This document shows positions 1 through 7,368 of a stretch of DNA of 30,766 nt, piece after piece. Numbering within the stretch: the stretch's first letter is position 1; every line of letters starts with the position of its first letter. The notes under the pieces were generated by a model that saw only the letters and a list, made by a program, of their open reading frames with translations, was not told the DNA's origin and made no database searches. Both the position numbers and the translations under genes were made by a program. The stretch spans positions 1-30,766 of the IMG/VR virus record IMGVR_UViG_3300008262_000210; one strand, given 5' to 3'. The stretch is from a virus.

Positions 1-114
1 TCTTCACGCTTATCACATTCTTCTCCACTTGTGTTAATTATTACACTAATCTGTTCTTTTTTCAAGTTATCTATGACTTCTTTGAAAAAGTCATCATTTA
101 ATAGGTTTTTAGCC
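1..114. repeat. Left copy of 114-bp terminal redundancy
   Basis: These bases are identical to 30653-30766. Both copies fall inside coding sequence, and joining the ends gives an uninterrupted 79-aa gene. This is best read as the overlap of a circular or circularly permuted assembly. A physical direct terminal repeat is possible but less likely, because the break lies within the head-gene cluster rather than next to the terminase. Confidence 0.95.
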
Positions 115-140
115 CATTGTGCCAGTACGTGCTTGTCCAT
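1..140 (-). CDS. Small phage protein, 5' part (gene crosses the circular junction)
   Basis: ATG at 138-140 starts MDKHVLAQWAKNLL and reads leftward off position 1. Because position 1 equals position 30653, it continues on the right end to a TAG at 30553-30555. The complete protein is 79 aa and ends EKKWKIL. It is acidic in the middle, probably mostly helical, with no membrane segment or metal motif. The start lies 30 bp inside the end of the 723-aa gene, the tight overlap typical of this genome, and the scaffold gene follows. I do not recognise a family. Its place between portal and scaffold suggests a head-assembly or virion role, by position only. Confidence 0.8.
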   Translation of the reverse strand, partial: MDKHVLAQWAKNLLNDDFFKEVIDNLKKEQISVIINTSGEECDKRE

Positions 141-2280
141 ATTGGTTTTGTATTCCAGAAATAATATCGTTAATAGACAAAGTGCTTGCTAATGGCATAT
201 CTTGCTTGCTACCCAAGATGCTCATCAAATCGTTATAACTCAAGCTAGATGGTTTTGAGTATTTGATAGGCTCTGGTACTAGACCATATTTAGGGTCTAG
301 GAACTTTTCCCATTGAGTGCCACGCAACAGATTTTTGTCGCCAAAGTTAATTTGAGGCAATACAGTAGCAGTGGCAACACTTGGTTTTGGAGGAGTAGTC
401 CAAGTAGTAGGAACATTAACAATTGGATATTGAGTAGTACCACCACTTGTGCCACCGCCTGTACCCCCATTAGTAGCAGCGTTAATTCCTGCAAGCGTAG
501 TACCAGCACCAATTATCCTAATAATATCTGAAGTGGTTAATCCTGTGGGTGCACCCCCTCCAAAAATAGAAGTAATACCACGCAATAAATCAGCGCCTAA
601 TCCTGTGGGTGGCAGTCCCGCCTCTCCTGCTGCAATATCATCGACAGTAATACCTGAGGTTAGACTACCCGATGTTGGGAATCCTGCCTCTCCTGCTGCA
701 ATGTCGGCTGTTGTTATACCTGCGGTTAAACTACCTGTGGGTGGCAACCCTGCTTCCATTGCTGCAATATCAGCGGATGTAATTCCATCTGTTAGGCTTC
801 CTAATCCTGCATCTAAAGTACTAGAACCAATATTTCCAGTATTGGGATAAACGCCTAGTCCCGCATCTAGTGCGCTAGGAATAATATTACCTGTATTAGG
901 ATAAACACCCATTCCAGCATCCAAAGCGCTAGGAATAATGTTTCCAGTATTAGGATAAACGCCCATTCCAGCATCCAAAGCGCTAGGAATAATGTTTCCA
1001 GTATTAGGATAAACGCCCATTCCAGCATCTAGAGCAGATGTGCCACCTTGTAGATAACCACTTAATGCACCACCTGCGCCACCTAATAAAGCACCTTGAA
1101 GAATATCATTACCAGAAAGACCTGCTGTAGCACCGCCAAGAATAGCATTACCCAATGCACCTGTAGCTATTTCACTAGCACCAGCACCTAATATTGCATT
1201 ACCAAGCAAGCCACCCGCACCAGATGCAGCCAATCCAATCTGAATCAAAGGCATCAATTGACCTATATCAGAACTTGATGCGCCTGTTGTATAGAAAAGT
1301 GGAGTGCCGTCAGGAGCAAACTGAACACGATAGCCTGTGTTACCTTTACCTGCTGTAGTACCGCCAAATGCATTGCTTCCTGTTTCGTAGTTATTTGCAA
1401 TGGCTTGGCCTGTAACTTTATTGCCGAATGTTGTTTTTCCAGTGTCTCCAACTAACTTACCATCCACTGTCTTAATTTTTGATTGGTCAACTGGTACGTA
1501 AGATGAACCATACTCACCACCATCTCTAGCAACACCATAAACAGTTTCAAGTTTTGCGTCTTTGGGAACTTCAACCAAACGACTTTCAGGGTATGTTACT
1601 TCTCCAGTATCCGTACTGTTATAAGTCAGCGTTTTCCCTGTAGGCTCATAAATATAACGAGAAGTTTTGCCGTCTTCATCAGTTTGGGTAAAAACTCGTT
1701 TTCCGTTGTATAGCGTATCAATTGGTACTACAGGCTCTAAATCAGGAATTACACCAAATTGTTTAATGTCAGTAATGCCAGCAGTTGCCATCATTCTTGC
1801 CATGTCAGAAGCATTAGCTTGCGCAGTCCCCCATCCCTGACCTTGCCATTTATCCGTCAGGTTTTGCCCAAGAATTTGCTGGGTCAATGTGGCAGTGGCA
1901 GCATATCCAGTATCCGCAAGCACGTTACCTGACGCATCAACGATTTTGCCAGCAGCAGTTAGATATGTACCATTATTTAGATTAATTGGTGCTAAAGTTG
2001 TTGCTGTTGTAGTAGCTGGAGCAGTTGTCGTAGTTGTTGCAACTGGAGTAGTAGCAGTAGTAGTAGCTGTAGTAGCTGTAGTAGCTACAGGCTTAACTGC
2101 TGCTGGCTCTGTACCTTGCGCTCTTGCTGCTGCAACAGCACGTGCAAAAGATGCCTCCTCGTTAGCATCAATGACTGTGTCGCCACCACCTAAAAAACCT
2201 TCTGTCCAAAACTTTAAACCTGCTGGGTCTGCTTCACGACCAGTGTATTTGTCATATAACTGCTGAATAGTAAGCGCCAT
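109..2280 (-). CDS. Large repeat-rich virion-type protein (723 aa) between portal and junction gene
   Basis: Residues 8-29 (LYDKYTGREADPAGLKFW) resemble a DUF4214-like module. A Thr/Ala linker follows at roughly 65-95, then a mixed central region, a Gly/Ala-rich hydrophobic stretch around 335-410 (AASGAGGLLGNAILGAG), and two tandem repeat blocks. The first block is four copies of an 18-aa unit (PSALDAGMGVYPNTGNII). The second is three copies of a 22-aa unit (SLTxGITxxDIAAxEAG). The gene starts 2 bp after the portal stop, so it is cotranscribed with head genes. Gly-rich amphipathic stretches are typical of phage internal or ejected proteins, but that role is inference. A gene this long between portal and scaffold is unusual. 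Confidence 0.85.
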   Translation of the reverse strand: MALTIQQLYDKYTGREADPAGLKFWTEGFLGGGDTVIDANEEASFARAVAAARAQGTEPAAVKPVATTATTATTTATTPVATTTTTAPATTTATTLAPINLNNGTYLTAAGKIVDASGNVLADTGYAATATLTQQILGQNLTDKWQGQGWGTAQANASDMARMMATAGITDIKQFGVIPDLEPVVPIDTLYNGKRVFTQTDEDGKTSRYIYEPTGKTLTYNSTDTGEVTYPESRLVEVPKDAKLETVYGVARDGGEYGSSYVPVDQSKIKTVDGKLVGDTGKTTFGNKVTGQAIANNYETGSNAFGGTTAGKGNTGYRVQFAPDGTPLFYTTGASSSDIGQLMPLIQIGLAASGAGGLLGNAILGAGASEIATGALGNAILGGATAGLSGNDILQGALLGGAGGALSGYLQGGTSALDAGMGVYPNTGNIIPSALDAGMGVYPNTGNIIPSALDAGMGVYPNTGNIIPSALDAGLGVYPNTGNIGSSTLDAGLGSLTDGITSADIAAMEAGLPPTGSLTAGITTADIAAGEAGFPTSGSLTSGITVDDIAAGEAGLPPTGLGADLLRGITSIFGGGAPTGLTTSDIIRIIGAGTTLAGINAATNGGTGGGTSGGTTQYPIVNVPTTWTTPPKPSVATATVLPQINFGDKNLLRGTQWEKFLDPKYGLVPEPIKYSKPSSLSYNDLMSILGSKQDMPLASTLSINDIISGIQNQYGQARTGTMG
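601..798 (-). repeat. Three 66-bp coding repeats (22-aa unit)
   Basis: Inside the 723-aa gene, three consecutive 66-bp units encode SLT(D/A/S)GIT followed by DIAA-EAG and then LPPTG or FPTSG. The units differ at the DNA level, so this block looks older than the neighbouring 54-bp array. Confidence 0.85.
803..1034 (-). repeat. Array of 54-bp coding repeats (18-aa unit)
   Basis: Units lie at 803-856, 857-910, 911-964 and 965-1018, with a partial unit from 1019. The units at 911-964 and 965-1018 are identical base for base, which implies recent duplication. The unit encodes SALDAGMGVYPNTGNIIP. Period 54 keeps the frame, so copy number could change without breaking the protein. Confidence 0.93.
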
Positions 2281-2282
2281 TA

Positions 2283-4415
2283 TTAACCCCTAATCTCTAC
2301 GTTAGATGTAATGCCAGCACCAATCTTCATTGCTTTTAATTGTGCTTCTGCTTCAAACTCTTGTTGCTTCATGGCAAAGTAAGCCTGTTGTTTCTCACGC
2401 TCTAATTGCAACTTAGCAACTTCCTTCTCACGCATTAACTGCATTTCAAGAGCAGCCTTCTGTTGTGCCATCTCTGTATCAATCTGCATTTGTTGTTGTT
2501 TCAACTGAATGTCAGCTTGTGCTTTGGCTTGGTTAGCCTGTATCTCAGCTTGTGTCCTAGCCATAATTGCTTGAACTTCTGGAGGCATCTGCTGTTGTTG
2601 TGGAGCAGGATTGCTCAATGCTTGGTCTTGCTCTGGCGTAATCGCCTTGTAGAACTCAGCACTATCTTTAAACCCTGCAATCTCAACCATGCGTCCCAAT
2701 GTGCCACGATATTGAGCAGGTGAAACGTAAGGATTAGCAGGGCCGTACTGAGCAATCAACTGCTCTTGTTTAGCAAGAACCATAGTGAGCATAGCCATCT
2801 GTTCCTGACGATTCCCTGCACCCAAACCAACATTAATAGACACATCGTATTGGTTAGCCCATGTTCTAGGGTCAAACTCTACGAACTCACCACGCATACG
2901 AACCATTCGTGCTTTGTCTTGGTACTTGCAGAGTAAATGCAAGATGCCTTGGAACAAAGACTTAACGCCTGTCTCAGCAAAGATTCGAGCCATCAGTTCA
3001 ATCTTACCTGCGCCAGCTTGTTGCATTGAAGCTACCGCAGCAGCAGTCACGTTCTGCAAGATAGCAGGGTCTAAACCCTGTGAAGCATCAGATACGCCTG
3101 TACGCTTAGACTGAACTGTGTCCAGATACTGAAGCATTGGGAAAGCAGCTTGTGCTACGTTCTGAACAACTAACTGTTGAACAGCACCCTGTGACTTAGC
3201 CCTGATAACACCACCTGCGGTAGATGTAAGCAAATCGTCAAGGTTTACCTGACCCTCAACAGCAACCACTCGTGCATTGTTTGTCAGATATAAGTTATCC
3301 AACATCTGACGAGTAATAGTGGTCTTAATCAGTTGTAAGTCTGTTGTCCTATCTGCCAACGAGTTACCAAAGAACTTGTGTGGGATAGGAATAGGACAGA
3401 TTGAGTGGAAAGGAACATAGTCAACTTCCTCAACCATTTCCTTACCATCTTCATCTTGAAGAATCTCGTTTGAAGCGTAGAAAACTTGGGTCAGAGCAGC
3501 AATGCCCTTGCCATTCATATCAGTTTTGACATAGCACTCAAAGACTTCAATCTCTTGCATCGCAGGGTCATCAGTCTGCGTTTGGTAAGGTTGCTCACCA
3601 GCAGAATAACGAGCCACTCGCTCTGGTGTGTAAGCCAAAGCATCACCCATCTGTAAGCCTTCAACTTGCTTCTTGTTAAAGCCCATAGCAACCAAGTCAC
3701 TACGAGTCAACATCTGCCTGTGGGCTACGAATGGGCTATCAGCAATAGTTCTAGCCTTCTTGCTAATCAAGAACTCCTCTGGGGGTACGTTCTCAATCGT
3801 TACCTTGCCTGACTTCTTCTTTTTTTGGACAACTACGTTATGAGTAGAACCCATCACAGGCATACCCATAGGGTCTATAACTGGCTGACCCATTGGGTCA
3901 ATAATTGGAAACTCTGTCGTATCTTGCTCGACAATCTCCATAGTCTCATCACTCATCAGCATTGCTAACTCGTCATCAGACAAGTCAAAGTAACGCTCTT
4001 TTGTAATGTCTTCTTTGTTTTCCCAATACGCCTTAACGATGCCATTCTTCTGCATCAAAGCATCTTTGAACCAATCATGCAGAATGGCTACACCAGCGTT
4101 ATCACGATTGAAAACCCAATTGCAGTAATCAGTAGCTTGCTTAGCAGAGGCTTCATCCCTTGGGCCTTGTGGCTCAAAGACTACGATATTGTCTGAGCCT
4201 GTAAAGATACGAACTAAGCTAGGTAGCGCACCATCTATTGCTTCTGCCACTTCTCCTGTAACGATTTGAGACTTACCCTCAACTTCATTACCATATGGCT
4301 GTCGTAAATAAGCCTCCAGAGCCTGTTTGCGTTGTTCAACAGTTTCGCTTTCAATAAATCCAATTGCATCATCAATCTCTGATTGGATTATCGACATTAA
4401 CTCGTTCTGTGCCAT
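2283..4415 (-). CDS. Portal protein (P22-like, 710 aa)
   Basis: The portal is the dodecameric ring at the head vertex through which DNA is packaged and ejected, and on which terminase and adaptor dock. The N-terminus (EIDDAIGFIESE, then EVEGKSQIVTGEVAEAIDGALPSLVRIF around 43-70) is the characteristic start of P22/SU10-type portals. The 710-aa length fits that group. The last ~110 residues are a Q-rich helical stretch (QAEIQANQAKAQADIQLKQQ...), matching the C-terminal barrel or coiled coil of long P22-like portals. It follows TerL and a 63-aa coiled-coil gene whose end it overlaps by 44 bp. Family assignment rests on N-terminal motifs, length and position. Confidence 0.93.
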   Translation of the reverse strand: MAQNELMSIIQSEIDDAIGFIESETVEQRKQALEAYLRQPYGNEVEGKSQIVTGEVAEAIDGALPSLVRIFTGSDNIVVFEPQGPRDEASAKQATDYCNWVFNRDNAGVAILHDWFKDALMQKNGIVKAYWENKEDITKERYFDLSDDELAMLMSDETMEIVEQDTTEFPIIDPMGQPVIDPMGMPVMGSTHNVVVQKKKKSGKVTIENVPPEEFLISKKARTIADSPFVAHRQMLTRSDLVAMGFNKKQVEGLQMGDALAYTPERVARYSAGEQPYQTQTDDPAMQEIEVFECYVKTDMNGKGIAALTQVFYASNEILQDEDGKEMVEEVDYVPFHSICPIPIPHKFFGNSLADRTTDLQLIKTTITRQMLDNLYLTNNARVVAVEGQVNLDDLLTSTAGGVIRAKSQGAVQQLVVQNVAQAAFPMLQYLDTVQSKRTGVSDASQGLDPAILQNVTAAAVASMQQAGAGKIELMARIFAETGVKSLFQGILHLLCKYQDKARMVRMRGEFVEFDPRTWANQYDVSINVGLGAGNRQEQMAMLTMVLAKQEQLIAQYGPANPYVSPAQYRGTLGRMVEIAGFKDSAEFYKAITPEQDQALSNPAPQQQQMPPEVQAIMARTQAEIQANQAKAQADIQLKQQQMQIDTEMAQQKAALEMQLMREKEVAKLQLEREKQQAYFAMKQQEFEAEAQLKAMKIGAGITSNVEIRG

Positions 4416-4563
4416 GCTTGTCCTTTGGAGGGCGTCCCATTCTGGGTTTATCCAATTGTAACTCTTTTACCATATTTTCAAGCATTTCGAGACGTTTTTC
4501 AAGTTCTTTTACTTTAGGGGCTAGATTTACCCCTTGCATTGATACATACATCAGACAATCCAT
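4372..4563 (-). CDS. Small coiled-coil protein between TerL and portal (63 aa)
   Basis: The ATG overlaps the TerL stop by 13 bp and the end overlaps the portal start by 44 bp. The sequence has a strong heptad-type coiled coil (KVKELEKRLEMLENMVKEL, residues ~17-36) followed by a basic RMGRPPKDKHG segment. Internal ATGs at 4548 and 4539 are alternative starts. Context suggests an accessory factor of packaging or portal assembly. I know no specific family. The coiled coil and tight packing support a real gene. Confidence 0.7.
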   Translation of the reverse strand: MDCLMYVSMQGVNLAPKVKELEKRLEMLENMVKELQLDKPRMGRPPKDKHGTERVNVDNPIRD

Positions 4564-5813
4564 TTCGGCAGTTTGTTAATAGGCTTATCCCAAGTTGAAT
4601 GTCCTTCATCCAATCCAAGGGCTAAGTAGCGGAAAGAATCAGAGCCATGACTAGACCAATCGTGTAGTGGTCTTTCATAAAATATCTTACGCTTCTCATC
4701 GTAGTCTCTGCGGTAGTTTCTCAAGCAGTTGAGTCCTGTTTGAACCTTTGGCACATTAAACCAGCACCTTGGCAATAACCTTCTTACCGCTTGGATGCCA
4801 TCATCTAGTCCCATTCTGGGACTAATCTTGACTTCTAATCCAGCTTCTTCAAGCATTTCTAATCGGCTCTTACCTGTGCCTAACTCCCTGACCCTAACGT
4901 CATGGGGCAGAATATGCTCTGCTTTTAGATAGTCGTTGTCTTTAATCCACTTCACATAGTGGTCTAGTCCAACTCCGTGATTCTCGTAGTAGTCAAGCAA
5001 ACGCACCTCAGTACCCACTAACTGAGCCACCCAGATAGACGTAGAGTCACCCATTCCCAAGTCCCAAGCAGTAAAAGTTCTACTGATTTCCTCTCTGGGA
5101 ATCTCTTGCATATGCTTCTTGTCTTCTAGTTCATTGAGGATTTGCCCATAGTAAGAGCCTTCTACGGCAGCATCAAAGCTACACTCGAACTCTTGGCGGT
5201 ATTTATCCTCACCCATCTCATTCTTAGCAGCCTTTAGTTCTACATCATCTACCACCCCTGTCTCTGAGGCTTTGAACTCTAGCAAACCCCATCCTTCTTC
5301 TTTCTCTGCCCTGTCTCGCAGTTCTTTGAAGTGGTTGTGTCCCTTTGGCGTACCAATGAACAAGCACCAGCCTTTCCTGTCAGCTAGTGCAGGTCTTACT
5401 ATGTCTGTCCAAATCTTAGGATTCTGGTCACCAATCTCGTCTAGGATTACTCCATCGAAATACTGGCCTCGGAGTGTTTCTGGATTGTCTGAGCCAAACA
5501 ACTGGATGCGCCTACCCCAGAAGTCCACCCTTAGTTCTGAGATATTGCTAGTGCCACCCAGAGGCTCTGAATACTTCACAAGATAGTCCCATGCCACCCT
5601 CTTAGCTTGTCCGTAGGTAGGGGCTATATAAGCGTATCTAGGGGCTTCCTTTTGGTTGAGCAAAGCATCCTTGATTAAGTGGTTAATCGCAGAGACTGTC
5701 TTACCCATGCGCCTATGAGCAACAACAACGCCAAAACGCTTCTCATCCATTAACTCATGGATAGCAAGTTGTTGTTCTCTGGGTTTGTAGGCTATCTCGA
5801 TTACTTCTGCCAT
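4551..5813 (-). CDS. terL: Terminase large subunit (420 aa)
   Basis: This is the packaging motor ATPase and headful or site-specific nuclease. The ATPase has Walker A at 31-39 (VAHRRMGKT), Walker B at 119-126 (FDGVILDE) and coupling motif GTP at 154-156. The RNase H-like nuclease has acidic residues D251 (AWDLG), D304 (LPHD) and D392 (HGSDSFRY). All key residues are present, and 420 aa is normal for a compact phage terminase. It overlaps TerS by 13 bp upstream and a coiled-coil gene downstream. The ATG at 5813 gives MAEVIEIAYKPREQQ, the expected N-terminal adenine-binding Q motif. Confidence 0.96.
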   Translation of the reverse strand: MAEVIEIAYKPREQQLAIHELMDEKRFGVVVAHRRMGKTVSAINHLIKDALLNQKEAPRYAYIAPTYGQAKRVAWDYLVKYSEPLGGTSNISELRVDFWGRRIQLFGSDNPETLRGQYFDGVILDEIGDQNPKIWTDIVRPALADRKGWCLFIGTPKGHNHFKELRDRAEKEEGWGLLEFKASETGVVDDVELKAAKNEMGEDKYRQEFECSFDAAVEGSYYGQILNELEDKKHMQEIPREEISRTFTAWDLGMGDSTSIWVAQLVGTEVRLLDYYENHGVGLDHYVKWIKDNDYLKAEHILPHDVRVRELGTGKSRLEMLEEAGLEVKISPRMGLDDGIQAVRRLLPRCWFNVPKVQTGLNCLRNYRRDYDEKRKIFYERPLHDWSSHGSDSFRYLALGLDEGHSTWDKPINKLPKWIV

Positions 5814-6067
5814 TGGACGCTTATCTGAATGTCTTTACCTTCTTCTCCAGTTACTTGGAGTGGTAAGACCTTACCGATTAGTCCCATGAAAGCCTGTGGG
5901 TGTGTCTCTGCCTTGTCGATAAGGTAAGCAACACCACCTGCGCCCTCTAGTGCCTCAAGTATCATCTCTCTAAGAACAGCATTGCCCTTATCAAGACTTC
6001 CCTTCGGTCTTCCTGCGCCTTCTCGTGCGCCACCACGATATGAAATGTTTGATTGTTTTTCAATCAT
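5801..6067 (-). CDS. terS: Terminase small subunit-like DNA-binding protein (88 aa)
   Basis: The N-terminus YRGGAREGAGRPKGS (residues 10-24) is the basic GGxRxGAGRP motif common in phage small terminases. A helical segment (LREMILEALEGAGGVAYLI) and a short C-terminal tail (ITVQW-like) follow. It lies directly upstream of TerL and overlaps it by 13 bp. A strong Shine-Dalgarno (AGAGGAG) precedes the ATG. It would recognise phage DNA and load TerL. At 88 aa it is short for a TerS but common for this type. Confidence comes mostly from the motif plus position. Confidence 0.8.
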   Translation of the reverse strand: MIEKQSNISYRGGAREGAGRPKGSLDKGNAVLREMILEALEGAGGVAYLIDKAETHPQAFMGLIGKVLPLQVTGEEGKDIQISVQWQK

Positions 6068-6101
6068 TTTGTTTGACTCCTCTAGGGTTGGTCAAGTTAG
6101 T

Positions 6102-6122
6102 ATCTACTCACAACGAGCAGAT
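6102..6122 (-). other. Stem-loop upstream of the terminase genes
   Basis: On the minus strand ATCTGCTC-GTTGT-GAGTAGAT can form an 8-bp stem with one G-U pair and a 5-nt loop. It overlaps the end of the DUF6496-type gene region and precedes TerS. There is no T-run, so it is not a normal terminator. RNA processing or TerS recognition are possibilities without direct support. Confidence 0.4.
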
Positions 6123-6126
6123 TTAG

Positions 6127-6300
6127 TTATTTCATTCTACCCATCTTACGAGCAGCTTCACTTATGGCAATCGCAACCGCTTGCTTGGGATTCTTAACGA
6201 CTTTACCGCCCTTACCAGAGTGCAGTTCGCCTTTGCCAAACTCGTGCATTACAGCACCCATCTTGGCTTTTCCAGCTTTGTTCATCTTAGGAGTTTTCAT
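6127..6300 (-). CDS. DUF6496-like small basic phage protein (57 aa)
   Basis: The sequence KAKMGAVMHEFGKGELHSG then GGKVVKNPKQAVAIAISEA is the signature I associate with the DUF6496 family of small phage proteins. Function is unknown. The frame is open upstream to 6339, but the ATG at 6300 is preferred. GGTGA lies at the right distance before it, the preceding gene stops at 6305, and MKTPKMN is the expected start. It is rich in Lys, Gly and Ala, so nucleic-acid binding is plausible. It is one of four small basic proteins encoded just before TerS. Confidence 0.85.
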   Translation of the reverse strand: MKTPKMNKAGKAKMGAVMHEFGKGELHSGKGGKVVKNPKQAVAIAISEAARKMGRMK

Positions 6301-6304
6301 AGTT

Positions 6305-6555
6305 TCACCATTTGACCTTGTTAGCCCAATACGCTGCACTCATCTTACCCTTGGCAATATTCTCAGCGTGACGAGCCTTAAACGCTTCGTTACGCTTACT
6401 GCCATCAGGAGAACCCTTTACACCTTGTTGACCAAAGCGAATAAGTTTTACATCCTCACCAGACTTAGCTAAAACAGCATGAGACTTTGTAGGATGGCTA
6501 GGAGTAGTTTGGGCTTGTTATAGCCAGAAAACTGCTCAGAACCACGCTTAATCAT
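6305..6555 (-). pseudogene. Small phage protein broken by a 1-nt frameshift
   Basis: ATG at 6555 starts MIKRGSEQFSGYNKPK, then the frame goes off and stops at 6469 (28 aa). The -1 frame continues directly as TPSHPTKSHAVLAKSG, KLIRFGQQGVKGS and AFKARHAENIAKGKM, ending NKVKW at TGA 6305-6307. Adding one A to the AAA run at 6508-6510 (TTT on plus) restores an 83-aa protein, a type I recall from many phage genomes near terminase. The flanking genes overlap it properly (ATGA at both ends), so the position is a real gene slot. It may be a true mutation, a sequencing error or a frameshift. The site is not a canonical slippery heptamer in the zero frame. Confidence 0.85.
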
Positions 6556-6710
6556 TTCTTTTTAGCAGTCTTAGCTGCTTGCTTAAACGCATCCGCAGTA
6601 GGTGCGCCTTTTGAGCCTACCTTACGCATACGCTCTGGGGTTTTCCCAGCAGCCTTTTGAGCCTCGATACGCTTCTTCTTTGCAGCGATATTTGCGTACA
6701 AGCCCATCAT
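6552..6710 (-). CDS. Small basic phage protein (52 aa)
   Basis: The gene encodes MMGLYANIAAKKKRIEAQKA followed by a Lys-rich tail with GSKGAPTADAFKQAAKTAKKK. It starts in an ATGA overlap with the upstream gene and stops in an ATGA overlap with the downstream one, which is strong evidence of translation. The MGLYANI(A/N)AKK start is a pattern I recall from small proteins next to phage terminase genes. Function is unknown. Its high charge suggests nucleic-acid or capsid association, which is inference only. Confidence 0.8.
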   Translation of the reverse strand: MMGLYANIAAKKKRIEAQKAAGKTPERMRKVGSKGAPTADAFKQAAKTAKKK

Positions 6711-6832
6711 TTTTTAGGCTTCTTTGCTTTGTTCTTTGCAGTACGCTCACCACGCTCAGGCATTGGCTTAGGCTTCTTCTGCATCAATTTCTGCATCATT
6801 TCCATCGCTTGTTGGTTTGTCGTTCCCATCAT
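6707..6832 (-). CDS. Small Met/Lys-rich phage protein (41 aa)
   Basis: Two ATGs at 6832 and 6829 begin MMGTTNQQAMEMMQKLMQKK, and the protein ends in a basic tail PERGERTAKNKAKKPKK. It lies in a different frame inside the last 65 bp of the 168-aa gene and ends with an ATGA overlap to the next gene. Spacing fits the run of small basic genes here. No family function is known to me. Short length makes it less certain than its neighbours. Confidence 0.65.
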   Translation of the reverse strand: MMGTTNQQAMEMMQKLMQKKPKPMPERGERTAKNKAKKPKK

Positions 6833-7274
6833 ATTCATCCTCGGTTATTGGCCCACCACTAATCCATGCCTCACAAGTCCTCTTGGAAGCACACTTAAAA
6901 TCAAACACTTCGCAATAGCCTAAGTCGCCAGCATCAATGACTTCCCAAGCATCCATCTCTGTACCACCCATTTCCAAGCCTGATTCAATGCAAGCAAGCA
7001 TCTTAGGGGTTTGGATAAATGCAGCGCAGTTACCGCAACGAGACTTTTTGGCCTGTGCAGGAGAGATTCTCCAAGCCTTAGAAATATCACGCCAGTAATC
7101 CATGTTTGGCTCATTGGGATTCATTGGGCCATAGTTCGCCTTATCAATGGCTTTTTGGCGACACTCAAGATTGACTTCTACGTCACCTGTGGCAACTGGA
7201 CACGCTTCGCCATTTTTCTCTTGGCTTTGTATCTCAATCTCAATTTTTACGGATGGCTCTAATAATCCAGACAT
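6768..7274 (-). CDS. Cys-rich phage protein, possible metal or Fe-S site (168 aa)
   Basis: The conserved-looking core has cysteines at 80, 83, 95, 121, 128 and 134 (SRCGNCAAF ... GDLGYCEVFDFKCASKRTCEAW). This resembles a phage family whose Cys pattern is reminiscent of HiPIP-like iron-sulfur proteins, though binding is unproven. N- and C-termini are acidic and look disordered. It is the first gene after the 7308-7333 terminator and therefore probably the first gene of the late operon. The ATG at 7272-7274 has no strong Shine-Dalgarno. The 41-aa gene overlaps its end in another frame. Confidence 0.8.
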   Translation of the reverse strand: MSGLLEPSVKIEIEIQSQEKNGEACPVATGDVEVNLECRQKAIDKANYGPMNPNEPNMDYWRDISKAWRISPAQAKKSRCGNCAAFIQTPKMLACIESGLEMGGTEMDAWEVIDAGDLGYCEVFDFKCASKRTCEAWISGGPITEDEYDGNDKPTSDGNDAEIDAEEA

Positions 7275-7297
7275 AGGTGTCCCTAGGAGTTTGTACC

Positions 7298-7325
7298 ATT
7301 ATCTCATAAAAAAAAGAGGACGCAA
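7298..7325 (-). promoter_or_regulatory. Candidate late promoter overlapping the early terminator
   Basis: On the minus strand TTGCGT (7320-7325), a 16-nt spacer and GATAAT (7298-7303) resemble a sigma70 promoter. It would start the late operon about 20 bp before the ATG at 7274. The -35 box sits in the loop of the terminator hairpin. Sequence-only call, not strong. Confidence 0.35.
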
Positions 7326-7333
7326 GCCCTCTT
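7308..7333 (-). terminator. Rho-independent terminator of the leftward early operon
   Basis: The minus strand reads AAGAGG, an 8-nt loop, CCTCTT and then a run of eight T. It lies about 35 bp after the stop of the HNH/Ref-like gene (7369) and separates the early operon from the late one. Confidence 0.85.
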
Positions 7334-7368
7334 AAAACTCAATGGCAACTGAGTGCGTCCATTGTGCG

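Noticed and set aside
449-850. Open frame of 133 aa on plus strand
   Set aside because: Mirror of the repeat-rich 723-aa minus gene; Pro/Ala/Val composition is the reverse reading of Gly/Thr repeats.
803-1034. Tandem repeats considered as CRISPR array
   Set aside because: Units are directly adjacent with no spacers and are in-frame coding repeats.
6508-6513. Programmed -1 frameshift at CCCAAAC
   Set aside because: The heptamer is not in the phase needed for X-XXY-YYZ slippage in the zero frame, so mutation or consensus error is more likely.
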